Of a DNA stretch of 6,727 nucleotides, positions 1 through 6,375 are shown in pieces; position 1 is the first letter of the stretch; every line of letters starts with the position of its first letter. Under the pieces are notes generated by a model that was not told the DNA's origin, made no database searches, and saw only the letters and a list, made by a program, of their open reading frames with translations. Made by a program: the position numbers and the translations under genes. Source of the stretch: Actinomyces viscosus. Its GTDB lineage: Bacteria; Bacteroidota; Bacteroidia; Flavobacteriales_D; Crocinitomicaceae. The stretch lies in assembly GCA_943326975.2 (NCBI GenBank), contig CALPVI020000099.1, positions 1 through 6,727 on the forward strand. Reading direction: 5' to 3'.

Positions 1-431
1 CTAATTCGGGTGAATATTCTTTTTCTATTCCAAGAGATAAAAGTACAGGTTATACAATCAAAATAATTAAAAGCAATTATTTTGAATTAAGTGAATCAAT
101 CAACTTTAGTGATTTAAGCACAACTAAAGACAATATTTACAACTATAGTGCATCTGCAAAATCTTGGGTTCGTCTTCATTTTCTCCACAGCTCTGGCACA
201 TCTAGTGATGAGCTTCAATACACAAAACAAAAAGGGAAAACAGATTGTGTTGAATGTTGCTCAAAAAACATGAACCGTATTTATGGGTTAGTGGACACAT
301 CTATTTATTGTCCAAACGATGGTAATACAAAATATTCTTATTTATATTCTTTCATTGGCACTTCAAATACTGGTATTAAAGAAATCACAACAATTCCATT
401 TGATACTGTTGAATTATTATTGAATTACTAA
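1..431 (+). CDS. C-terminal part of a surface protein with a carboxypeptidase-regulatory-like domain (5' end outside window)
   Basis: The frame starting at base 3 is open from the window edge to a TAA at 429-431, giving the last 142 residues of a protein whose start lies to the left. The visible N-terminal part (residues 1-60: a SGEYSFSIP strand, then a polar stretch and an aromatic strand ending SWVRLHF) has the rhythm of the carboxypeptidase-D regulatory-like / Ig-like beta-sandwich common in Bacteroidota lipoproteins and outer-membrane proteins. There, 'G.Y.F.......Y.I.....Y' is followed by a 'kaWvklhl' strand. Four cysteines (C82, C85, C86, C103) lie in the second half, with C82-x-x-C85-C86 clustered. 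No membrane segment or sorting tail is visible. It is convergent with the helicase and ends 68 bases before the helicase stop codon. The domain call comes from its general pattern; the full architecture and role cannot be judged from this fragment. Confidence 0.6.
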   Translation, partial: NSGEYSFSIPRDKSTGYTIKIIKSNYFELSESINFSDLSTTKDNIYNYSASAKSWVRLHFLHSSGTSSDELQYTKQKGKTDCVECCSKNMNRIYGLVDTSIYCPNDGNTKYSYLYSFIGTSNTGIKEITTIPFDTVELLLNY

Positions 432-438
432 AAAAATG

Positions 439-474
439 AAAAAAGCAGATTAAATTTAATTAACCTGCTTTTTT
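439..474. terminator. Shared, probably bidirectional, hairpin terminator between convergent genes
   Basis: Arms of 10 bases (439-448 and 465-474; A-run plus GCAG against CTGC plus T-run) enclose a 16-base AT-rich loop. The T-run at 469-474 serves the plus-strand gene ending at 431. The A-run at 439-444 reads as T-run on the other strand, serving the helicase that ends at 500. Only four pairs of the stem are GC-containing, so it is weaker than the other hairpins here. Confidence 0.6.
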
Positions 475-499
475 AAATATAAATTTTAATTATTCTATT

Positions 500-2014
500 T
501 TATTCTTCATCTAAGACATCCCTTAACTTAGAACGTAGTTGTCTGTTATAAGTCTCCATAATGTATTTAAAGTAATTTGGAGTACTTTTTGAAATACATT
601 TCGTATACTGTTTCAATCGATGTTCAACATGCTCTTGAAGTGCTTCAAGTAATTCTAAACCATCATAAATATCAGTGGAGGATTCTCTGATAACTTCAAA
701 ATGATTTTCTAAAGATAAATCTACTGCATCTTTTCCTTTTTTACCAGCATCCAAACATTCATAATAAACATCTTTTAAATTAAATGCCTCTAATTTCTCA
801 GTCGCAATTCTATCTTTAATATTTCTTGGATATTCAAATTCAACTTCAAATTCTAAATCATCTAATTCAGACAATCTAGATTCCAAAAAGCGATCTGGAA
901 AACGAAATGCATCTTGCCAATTCAAATAATCTTGCCAATAACCAAAACGCCTAACGTTATTACCTAAATCAATTAATTTAAAAGAACTTTTATTCGGAAG
1001 TTTACGAGATCCACGACCAATCATTTGATGATATAAAGTCAATGATCTTGTTGCTCGATTTAAAATAATTGTTTGAACAGTTGGCTCATCAAATCCAGTT
1101 GTCAAGATGCCAACAGATGTCAAGATTGCATCAGGCGTATTTTTAAACCAAGACAAAACATCTTTTCTATCTTTATCACTAAAAGTTGAATCTAAGTGCC
1201 TAATTTTAAACCCCCTTTTCTTAAATGTTTCTTCAACACGTAAAGAAGTTTCAATACCTGAATTAAAAATTAATGTTTTTTCACCAATAGCAACCTCTTC
1301 ATAAGCAAATAATAATTTCTCTTGCATGAAATAATTTCCATAAACAGAATCAGAACTATTAACTGTAAAATCCCCATTAGAACCTATTTTCAACCCATGT
1401 AAATTCACATCATACGTAAACGTTTCTGCATCAGAAAGATATCCCTTCTCAATTAAAGACATAATACTTTCGCCAACAATTAATTTATTGTAATTATCAT
1501 TCAGCGGTAATGCACGATTACTACTCAAAGGAGTAGCTGTTACACCTAGTATATTTACGTCATTATAGAATTGAAAAATCTTTCTAAAACTATTATAGTG
1601 CGCTTCATCGACAATGACTAATCCAATACCTTCCAAAAAGTTCTCATTTTCTTGTAATCGATTGTTCAACGTTTCTACCATTGCAATGTAGCAATGAAAA
1701 TCATCTTGATTTTTAATCGCTTTTACGTCACTGTTAATAACCATATTATTAACACCGATACCATTTAATTGTTTGGAAGTTTGAACAGAAAGTTCTATTC
1801 GATGAGTAAGAATCAATACTTTTTCGTTCCATCTGCTGATAAACTCTTTTGTTATTTCTGAAAAAATAACCGTTTTACCGCCACCCGTAGGCAACTGAAA
1901 CAACAGATTAAAATTCTTACCATTTTTTTCAAGTTCTGACAAAATGGATTCCACTGTCGATCGTTGAAATGGATATAATTGTTTTACTTCGTATTCAGTT
2001 TCTGTTTCGAGCAT
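500..2014 (-). CDS. SF2 DEAD/DEAH-box helicase
   Basis: A 504-residue ATP-dependent superfamily 2 nucleic-acid helicase or translocase. Visible motifs in order: a Q-motif-like YPFQ at 14-17, Walker A PTGGGKT at 42-48, motif II DEAH at 136-139, motif III-like VTATP at 158-162, motif V TTGFDEP at 305-311 and motif VI QMIGRGSRK at 330-338 with its arginines. Both RecA lobes are therefore complete. After about residue 375 comes an acidic, probably helical C-terminal region of about 130 residues that I cannot assign. It lacks the paired-cysteine zinc motif expected in RadD/YejH-type proteins, which are also longer. The ATG at 2014 follows a consensus promoter by a short leader and has no Shine-Dalgarno sequence, as is normal in this phylum. 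The gene stands alone, divergent from trxB. A role in DNA repair or RNA handling is possible but not shown by the sequence. Confidence 0.88.
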   Translation of the reverse strand: MLETETEYEVKQLYPFQRSTVESILSELEKNGKNFNLLFQLPTGGGKTVIFSEITKEFISRWNEKVLILTHRIELSVQTSKQLNGIGVNNMVINSDVKAIKNQDDFHCYIAMVETLNNRLQENENFLEGIGLVIVDEAHYNSFRKIFQFYNDVNILGVTATPLSSNRALPLNDNYNKLIVGESIMSLIEKGYLSDAETFTYDVNLHGLKIGSNGDFTVNSSDSVYGNYFMQEKLLFAYEEVAIGEKTLIFNSGIETSLRVEETFKKRGFKIRHLDSTFSDKDRKDVLSWFKNTPDAILTSVGILTTGFDEPTVQTIILNRATRSLTLYHQMIGRGSRKLPNKSSFKLIDLGNNVRRFGYWQDYLNWQDAFRFPDRFLESRLSELDDLEFEVEFEYPRNIKDRIATEKLEAFNLKDVYYECLDAGKKGKDAVDLSLENHFEVIRESSTDIYDGLELLEALQEHVEHRLKQYTKCISKSTPNYFKYIMETYNRQLRSKLRDVLDEE

Positions 2015-2036
2015 TGTTACTTTGAAAAATGGGGTA

Positions 2037-2067
2037 CAAAAGTACGTCCTTTTATTCGAAATTCAAA
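2037..2067 (-). promoter_or_regulatory. Bacteroidota-type promoter of the helicase gene
   Basis: Read on the minus strand, TTTG (2067-2064) is followed after 19 bases by TACTTTTG (2044-2037), an exact match to TAnnTTTG with the usual 17-23 base spacing. The -7 box ends 22 bases before the ATG at 2014, predicting a very short leader. Confidence 0.75.
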
Positions 2068-2215
2068 ATCATTTCAAATCTGCTAAACGAATTCAAAAAT
2101 TGTTTATTCATAGAATTGATTGAATAATTAAAGATAAACTACCTTAACTATCATATTATAAAGTAATTGATAAAATTAAAGTATAATTATTTTTATTTAA
2201 AATATTCAAAAAATA

Positions 2216-2244
2216 ATTGATTAAATCAGTTAGTCTTAATCAAT
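2216..2244. repeat. Inverted repeat, 9-base arms
   Basis: ATTGATTAA at 2216-2224 and its exact complement TTAATCAAT at 2236-2244 flank an 11-base centre. It lies in the helicase-trxB spacer, about 110 bases before the trxB -33 element. Its arms are nearly all A and T in an AT-rich background, so chance is a serious alternative. It could be a protein-binding dyad. Confidence 0.35.
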
Positions 2245-2326
2245 AAATTCATAAAAAAAAGGAATAGTTTAAGTTAAAACAAACGAATAAATACCTACTA
2301 AATTAAAGTAAAAGGTTTTTCCATTT

Positions 2327-2361
2327 TTTGTTCGTGTTAGCTTATAAAATACTTACTTTTG
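2327..2361 (+). promoter_or_regulatory. Bacteroidota-type promoter of trxB
   Basis: TACTTTTG at 2354-2361 matches TAnnTTTG exactly and is identical to the -7 box of the divergent helicase gene. A TTTG at 2327-2330 lies 23 bases upstream, at the long end of the accepted spacing. The -7 box ends 27 bases before the ATG at 2389. Confidence 0.7.
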
Positions 2362-2388
2362 TCAACACGAAATATAAAATTAAAACTC

Positions 2389-3336
2389 ATGGATACAATC
2401 GAAAAAGTAAAATGCCTAATTATTGGCTCTGGACCAGCAGGATATACTGCAGCAATTTATGCAGCTCGTGCTGAAATGAAACCCGTTTTATACCAAGGAA
2501 TGCAACCTGGTGGACAGTTAACTACTACAAATGAAGTAGAAAATTTCCCAGGATACCCTCAAGGAATTACAGGGCCAGAAATGATGTTAGAATTAGAAGC
2601 CCAAGCAAAAAGATTCGAAGCAGATATTCGTTTTGGATTTATTGATAAAGTTGACTTTTCAGGACCAATTCACAAATGTTGGACAGAAGATGGAAAAGAA
2701 ATTCATGCTGAATCAATCATTATTTCTACAGGTGCTTCGGCTAAATATTTAGGTTTAGACAGTGAACAAAAATTCCTTTTAAGTGGAGGAGGGGTTTCTG
2801 CTTGTGCTGTTTGTGATGGTTTCTTTTATAGAGGTCAAGAAACAGTTATCGTTGGTGCTGGAGATTCTGCATGTGAAGAAGCTCATTACTTATCTAAATT
2901 ATGTACGAAAGTAACAATGTTAGTTCGTAAAGAAGAATTTAGAGCGTCTAAAATCATGGCTGATCGTGTTAAAAAGACACCAAATATTGAAATTTTATTC
3001 AATACAGATACTGTTGAAGTTTTAGGTGATGATCTTGTAACTGGAGTAAAAGTGAAAAACTCTGTTACTAATGAAGAAAAAGTAATTCCATGTACTGGTT
3101 TTTTTGTTGCAATCGGACACAAGCCTAATACTGATATTTTCAAAGATTACATAGAACTAGATGAAACTGGTTATATTAAATACGCTCAACCAGGAACTTC
3201 TTTAACAAATGTACCCGGAGTTTTCGTAGCTGGTGATGCTGCTGATAAACGTTACCGTCAAGCAATCACTGCTGCAGGAACAGGCTGTATGGCTGCATTA
3301 GATGCTGAAAAATATTTAGCTTCGCAAGAGCATTAA
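2389..3336 (+). CDS. trxB: Thioredoxin-disulfide reductase (NADPH)
   Basis: A cytoplasmic FAD enzyme of 315 residues that passes electrons from NADPH to thioredoxin and so feeds ribonucleotide reductase, peroxidases and protein disulfide reduction. Motifs: FAD-binding GSGPAGYTAAIYAARA at 13-28, GGQL at 41-44, redox-active C139-A-V-C142 followed by DGFFY, NADPH-binding GAGDSACEEAHYL at 156-168, and the C-terminal FAD motif around G282-D283 with the YRQAITAAGTGC segment at 289-300. Length is normal for low-molecular-weight TrxB. The reading frame extends to a TTG at 2359, but that codon lies inside the -7 promoter box, so the ATG at 2389 is the start. The leader is A-rich without a Shine-Dalgarno sequence. 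The gene is a single unit bounded by its own promoter and a strong terminator; no thioredoxin gene lies beside it in this window. Confidence 0.97.
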   Translation: MDTIEKVKCLIIGSGPAGYTAAIYAARAEMKPVLYQGMQPGGQLTTTNEVENFPGYPQGITGPEMMLELEAQAKRFEADIRFGFIDKVDFSGPIHKCWTEDGKEIHAESIIISTGASAKYLGLDSEQKFLLSGGGVSACAVCDGFFYRGQETVIVGAGDSACEEAHYLSKLCTKVTMLVRKEEFRASKIMADRVKKTPNIEILFNTDTVEVLGDDLVTGVKVKNSVTNEEKVIPCTGFFVAIGHKPNTDIFKDYIELDETGYIKYAQPGTSLTNVPGVFVAGDAADKRYRQAITAAGTGCMAALDAEKYLASQEH

Positions 3337-3391
3337 GAATTTAGGTTGAGACTAAGATTGAGATTTAATTAAGTTTATAATAATATAGGTT

Positions 3392-3427
3392 AGAGGCTAT
3401 TCAGATATTGGATAGTCTCTTTTTTTT
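3392..3427 (+). terminator. Rho-independent terminator of trxB
   Basis: An 11-pair stem (3392-3402 with 3410-3420, two G-T wobbles) with a 7-base loop is followed by a T-run to 3427. The last two T's are also the first two bases of the complementary-strand stop codon of the convergent gene (3426-3428). Read on the minus strand the hairpin is not followed by a T-run, so it should act mainly on trxB. Confidence 0.85.
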
Positions 3428-4235
3428 ACAAAAGGAAATAGACTTCTACTAACCAAATTGGAAGAATAAGAGAATGTATTAATCTGTATTTTTGATATTT
3501 GAATCTTCTAAAAGTTTCTACAAATACAACTATCAAGATGATTAAAAAGAAAAATTGTTGGGTAATTTTCGAAAATTCACCAACTATATACTCTACTAAA
3601 TTTTCGATTGGAATACAAAAAACTGTCAAAACTAAAACAGTCGAAAAATTACCTAAAACATTGAAATAAAAAACTTTATCACCTTTAACAAAAAGTAAAT
3701 ATTCAATAAAATTTAAGCCAATTAACTGAAACAAAAAATAAACTGACAGATAATTGACTGTACTTGAATTGAATTTTGAAAAATAAAATGACCAACTTAT
3801 AATAAATAAAAATTGAGACATAAGAAGATAAACAAATCTATATTTCAAATTAAAATCAGGAACACATGAATCAGATTTGTGCATATTTGGCAGTATGATT
3901 TTACGATTATATGCAATTAAGCAATAAAACCTCTTTAAGAACCAATAAATAGGTTTCAAATTAAGTATTGAATTTAAAAAGGGGAGACGTAAGGTTACTA
4001 ATTTTAAAATACTATCAACTCCATAAATTACTTCACCAGATTGAATATTCACTAAAGCAATTTCATTACAAGCCCTTTTTTTATCGATCAATATGCAGGT
4101 TTCTTCTGTAGCGGATTGATATCCTTCTAAACTTTTTTCATCAATAAATCCAGTTGATTCAAAAACCTTACTATAAGTTCGACAAATCGGACATTGATCA
4201 TCAAAAACCAATCTATAATCTTTTGTTTTACTCAT
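3426..4235 (-). CDS. DCC/DUF393-domain protein fused to a multi-pass membrane domain
   Basis: A 269-residue protein from the ATG at 4235; the frame extends only two codons further, to a TTG. The N-terminal 115 or so residues fit the DCC (DUF393) family, a thioredoxin-fold-like group annotated as putative thiol-disulfide oxidoreductases. The signature is FDDQCPIC at 11-18 (D12-x-x-C15-P-I-C18), with a YGVDSILKLV segment at 71-80 and the family-ending AYNRK at 108-112. A CVPDFNLKYR linker (124-133) leads into about five hydrophobic helices near 132-152, 160-183, 190-210, 226-241 and 252-269. There is no signal peptide, so the DCC domain is probably cytoplasmic and membrane-anchored by its C-terminal half. 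The gene lies downstream of glyA on the same strand, but a strong terminator intervenes. Its stop overlaps the T-run of the trxB terminator. Substrate and partner are unknown; oxidoreductase activity is a family inference. Confidence 0.85.
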   Translation of the reverse strand: MSKTKDYRLVFDDQCPICRTYSKVFESTGFIDEKSLEGYQSATEETCILIDKKRACNEIALVNIQSGEVIYGVDSILKLVTLRLPFLNSILNLKPIYWFLKRFYCLIAYNRKIILPNMHKSDSCVPDFNLKYRFVYLLMSQFLFIISWSFYFSKFNSSTVNYLSVYFLFQLIGLNFIEYLLFVKGDKVFYFNVLGNFSTVLVLTVFCIPIENLVEYIVGEFSKITQQFFFLIILIVVFVETFRRFKYQKYRLIHSLILPIWLVEVYFLL

Positions 4236-4273
4236 AATCAAAATAAAGAAGTAGTATTTCTAATTGAATACAC

Positions 4274-4308
4274 TAAATATACAAATTGTTTAATTGAGTT
4301 CTTTCAAA
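4274..4308 (-). promoter_or_regulatory. Possible promoter of the DCC-membrane gene
   Basis: On the minus strand, TTTG (4308-4305) is followed after 23 bases by TATATTTA (4281-4274), one mismatch from TAnnTTTG. The -7 box ends 38 bases before the ATG at 4235. The -33 element lies in the T-run of the glyA terminator. The long spacing and the mismatch make this a weak call. Confidence 0.35.
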
Positions 4309-4335
4309 AAAAAAGGCCGAATAAATCGGCCTTTT
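4306..4335 (-). terminator. Rho-independent terminator of glyA
   Basis: A perfect 10-pair stem (4335-4326 with 4320-4311, GGCCGA core) with a 5-base loop is followed on the minus strand by nine T's (complement of 4314-4306). It begins 17 bases after the glyA stop codon, separating glyA from the next minus-strand gene. A short T-run on the plus strand could also give weak termination in the other direction. Confidence 0.9.
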
Positions 4336-4352
4336 ATATTAAATGTATCATT

Positions 4353-5627
4353 TTACCATTTAAACAATGGACGATCATGAACTAAAGCATTTACCTCTTT
4401 TTTCACAGCTTCAATAACTGTTTCATTTGTAACATCTGATAAAACTCTATCTATCAATTCTACAATTTGAGGAATCTCTTTTTCATCTACTCCTCTTGAA
4501 GTAATTGCTGATGTACCAATACGTATTCCAGAAGTAACAAATGGAGATTCAGTATCAAAAGGAACCATATTTTTATTTACAGTTATATCTGCTTTCACTA
4601 ATGCATTTTCAGCATCTTTACCTGTAACGTTTTTCGAACGTAAATCAATCAACATAGAATGATTATCTGTTCCTCCAGAAATAACTTTATATCCTCTTTT
4701 CACAAATTCTTCTGCCATAACAGAAGCATTTACAATAACTTGTTTAATATAATTCTTGTAATTATCCGTCAAAGCTTCACCAAAAGCTACAGCTTTAGCT
4801 GCAATTACGTGCTCTAATGGTCCTCCCTGCATTCCTGGGAAAACAGCAGCATCTAACAAAGAACCTAAAGAACGTAGATTACCATTATTCCATTTAATGC
4901 CAAATGGATTATCAATATTGTGACGCATCATAATCACACCACCTCTTGGCCCACGTAATGTTTTATGAGTCGTAGTAGTAACTATATGACAATGATCTAG
5001 CGGATCATTCAATAATCCTGCAGCTATTAAACCTGCTGGATGAGAAATATCGGCCAATACTAAAGCTCCAATTTGATCAGCTACTTTTCTAATACGTGCA
5101 TAATCCCAATCACGACTATAAGCAGAAGCACCACAAATAATTAATTTTGGTTTTTCACGTAAAGCAACTTCTTCTAATTGATCGTAATCAACAGTTTCTG
5201 TTTCTTTATTTACTCCATAGAAAAATGGCTTATAAACTTTTCCAGAAAAATTAACAGGTGAACCATGAGATAAGTGCCCACCATGTGAAAGATCAAAACC
5301 TAAAATTTTATCACCTGGTTGTAATACTGCTAAAAATACTGCAGCATTTGCTTGCGCTCCTGAATGCGGCTGAACATTTGCCCAAGTTGCCCCAAATAAT
5401 TTACACAAACGATCGATTGCTAATTGCTCAACTTTATCAACAACTTCACAACCACCATAATATCTTTTTCCTGGAAGTCCTTCTGCATATTTATTTGTCA
5501 ATACACTTCCCATGGCTGCCATTACTTCATCACTTACAAAATTCTCAGAAGCAATTAATTCAATACCATGTAATTGACGATTGTTTTCATCTTCAATTAA
5601 TTGAAAAATTTCTTGGTCTCTTTTCAT
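4353..5627 (-). CDS. glyA: Serine hydroxymethyltransferase
   Basis: A cytoplasmic PLP enzyme that interconverts serine plus tetrahydrofolate with glycine plus 5,10-methylene-tetrahydrofolate. It is the main source of one-carbon units for purine, thymidylate and methionine synthesis. The protein has 424 residues, normal for bacterial GlyA. Visible features: the N-terminal IELIASENFVS (22-32), NKYAEGLPGKRYYGG (45-59), QPHSGAQAN (86-94), LADISHPAGL with D193 and H196 (191-200), and TTTTHKTLRGPRGG (217-230) with K222 as the PLP-binding lysine. The GTSAITSRG segment is at 371-379. The stretch around 235-265 (NPFGIKWNNG, then SLLDAAVFPGMQGG) has the longer loop typical of Bacteroidota GlyA. The ATG at 5627 gives the standard N-terminus and lacks a Shine-Dalgarno sequence. 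Transcription appears monocistronic, with a promoter carrying a dyad at its likely start site and a strong terminator downstream. Confidence 0.97.
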   Translation of the reverse strand: MKRDQEIFQLIEDENNRQLHGIELIASENFVSDEVMAAMGSVLTNKYAEGLPGKRYYGGCEVVDKVEQLAIDRLCKLFGATWANVQPHSGAQANAAVFLAVLQPGDKILGFDLSHGGHLSHGSPVNFSGKVYKPFFYGVNKETETVDYDQLEEVALREKPKLIICGASAYSRDWDYARIRKVADQIGALVLADISHPAGLIAAGLLNDPLDHCHIVTTTTHKTLRGPRGGVIMMRHNIDNPFGIKWNNGNLRSLGSLLDAAVFPGMQGGPLEHVIAAKAVAFGEALTDNYKNYIKQVIVNASVMAEEFVKRGYKVISGGTDNHSMLIDLRSKNVTGKDAENALVKADITVNKNMVPFDTESPFVTSGIRIGTSAITSRGVDEKEIPQIVELIDRVLSDVTNETVIEAVKKEVNALVHDRPLFKW

Positions 5628-5664
5628 AATAATCTTTACTTATGTAGTCTATTTTCTATTTACT

Positions 5665-5679
5665 TTCACTTAAAGTGAA
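5665..5679. promoter_or_regulatory. 15-base dyad at the predicted glyA transcription start
   Basis: TTCACTT (5665-5671) and AAGTGAA (5673-5679) are perfect inverted arms around a single central base. The dyad begins one base downstream of the glyA -7 box, so it covers the expected start site. A one-base centre cannot form a good RNA hairpin, so a dimeric protein operator is the likelier reading. The regulator is unknown. Confidence 0.45.
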
Positions 5680-5680
5680 G

Positions 5681-5688
5681 CAAAGATA
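5681..5688 (-). promoter_or_regulatory. -7 promoter element of glyA
   Basis: TATCTTTG on the minus strand (5688-5681) matches TAnnTTTG exactly and lies 53 bases before the ATG at 5627. No clear TTTG is found at the right distance upstream; the best is a TTAG 18 bases away. The -33 element is therefore weak or absent, which would suit a regulated promoter. Confidence 0.65.
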
Positions 5689-5872
5689 CAAACTCTATTT
5701 TTTATTCTAATTCTAAAAAAGAAATAATTTCTACAATATTGATAGAATGGTCTGATTTATGATTAAGTAATGATTGAAAAATCAATATTAATTTAAAAAG
5801 AGAATTCGTCCTACGATATTGATATTTTGATAAATTTCAATTTTATTATGAAACTTCTACATATTTATTTCG

Positions 5873-5880
5873 TACATTAG
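5873..5880 (+). promoter_or_regulatory. Possible -7 promoter element of the small secreted protein gene
   Basis: TACATTAG lies 20 bases before the ATG at 5901 and differs from TAnnTTTG at one base. No good TTTG lies 17-23 bases upstream; the nearest candidate is TATG at 5847-5850. This is a weak call, made mainly because its position suits a short leader. Confidence 0.3.
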
Positions 5881-5900
5881 AATAACAAACAACAAGCAAG

Positions 5901-6308
5901 ATGAAAACATTATTTTTTTTAATCGCTATAATTGGATTTGCATTTACTTGCAAAGCTCAATCTGTGGTAGCAAGCGGACAGGAGCCTGCTTGGACATTGG
6001 ACTGGGATGGGGGTAAAAACCTTACGCTTTATGTTGGTGAAAATTCATATGCATATACATTAGTAAGCAAACCCGGACCTGAAGGTTCATCTAAAGAAAT
6101 TGCTGAATCATGGGTAATGAAAGGTACAGGTGGTAAAAATGCTGTTTTAGTAATGGAGTTTTTCGATCCTGAAAGCGCTGAAAGCTGTCCATGTTTTCAT
6201 GATTTAGGTGAAGGCTTAAACAGAGGTAAAGCTTATATAGTTACTGAAAATGGTCAATTCTTTATTGGTTGTGGTGAATTTTTAGAAGCACCTGTCGTTT
6301 CGAAATAA
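5901..6308 (+). CDS. Small secreted protein, resembling the COG3650 type (GxEPxW motif)
   Basis: A 135-residue exported protein. Residues 1-20 form a signal peptide: MK, a hydrophobic core FFLIAIIGFAF, then TCKAQ with probable signal peptidase I cleavage after CKA. C17 is not in a good lipobox, so a lipoprotein is less likely. The mature part opens with a strand containing G26-Q-E-P-A-W31. It continues with short beta-type strands and ends with C96-P-C98 and F-I-G-C124-G. A GxEPxW strand early and a 'GCG' near the end are what I recall of COG3650-type periplasmic proteins related to HslJ/META and NlpE-like beta folds. This is resemblance, not an established match. The function is unknown; the cysteines could form a disulfide or bind metal. 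The gene is monocistronic: 272 bases separate it from glyA, which runs the other way, and a strong hairpin follows. Confidence 0.8.
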   Translation: MKTLFFLIAIIGFAFTCKAQSVVASGQEPAWTLDWDGGKNLTLYVGENSYAYTLVSKPGPEGSSKEIAESWVMKGTGGKNAVLVMEFFDPESAESCPCFHDLGEGLNRGKAYIVTENGQFFIGCGEFLEAPVVSK

Positions 6309-6326
6309 AATAAATTAAAGAAATTT

Positions 6327-6364
6327 AAATGCTGTCTGAGATTGATCTGACAGCATTTTTTTTT
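6327..6364 (+). terminator. Rho-independent terminator of the small secreted protein gene
   Basis: A perfect 10-pair stem (6327-6336 with 6349-6358, core GCTGTC/GACAGC) with a 12-base loop runs into nine T's (6356-6364). It lies 18 bases after the stop codon. On the minus strand the same hairpin is followed by a mixed A/T stretch and may end the convergent RDD gene weakly. Confidence 0.88.
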
Positions 6365-6375
6365 GCATAAATTAA

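Larger units (their letters stand above)
2015..2388. other. AT-rich divergent intergenic region between helicase and trxB
   Basis: This 374-base spacer carries the two divergent promoters at its ends. Between them it is very AT-rich with stops in the frames I read and no recognisable small gene or RNA. The only structure that stands out is a 9-base inverted repeat, listed separately. The length exceeds what two promoters need, so an unrecognised regulatory site is possible. Confidence 0.6.

Noticed and set aside
1107..1304. 65-codon plus-strand open frame
   Set aside because: It lies wholly inside the helicase gene on the other strand and has no promoter or recognisable domain.
2359..2388. 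Upstream TTG start for trxB adding 10 residues
   Set aside because: The TTG lies within the -7 promoter box, and the extra residues are not part of the usual TrxB N-terminus.
2886..3143. 85-codon minus-strand open frame
   Set aside because: It is antisense to the well-conserved middle of trxB; its sequence is the mirror of that coding region.
3344..3366. Short direct repeat of a TTGAGA-like unit downstream of trxB
   Set aside because: The units are short and imperfect, with only two copies; not distinguishable from chance.
4194..4385. 63-codon plus-strand open frame
   Set aside because: It spans the start of the DCC gene, the glyA terminator hairpin and the end of glyA, so it cannot be a sensible gene.
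5258..5629. 123-codon plus-strand open frame rich in His and Leu
   Set aside because: It is antisense to the N-terminal part of glyA, whose conserved motifs explain the bases; the composition is a by-product.
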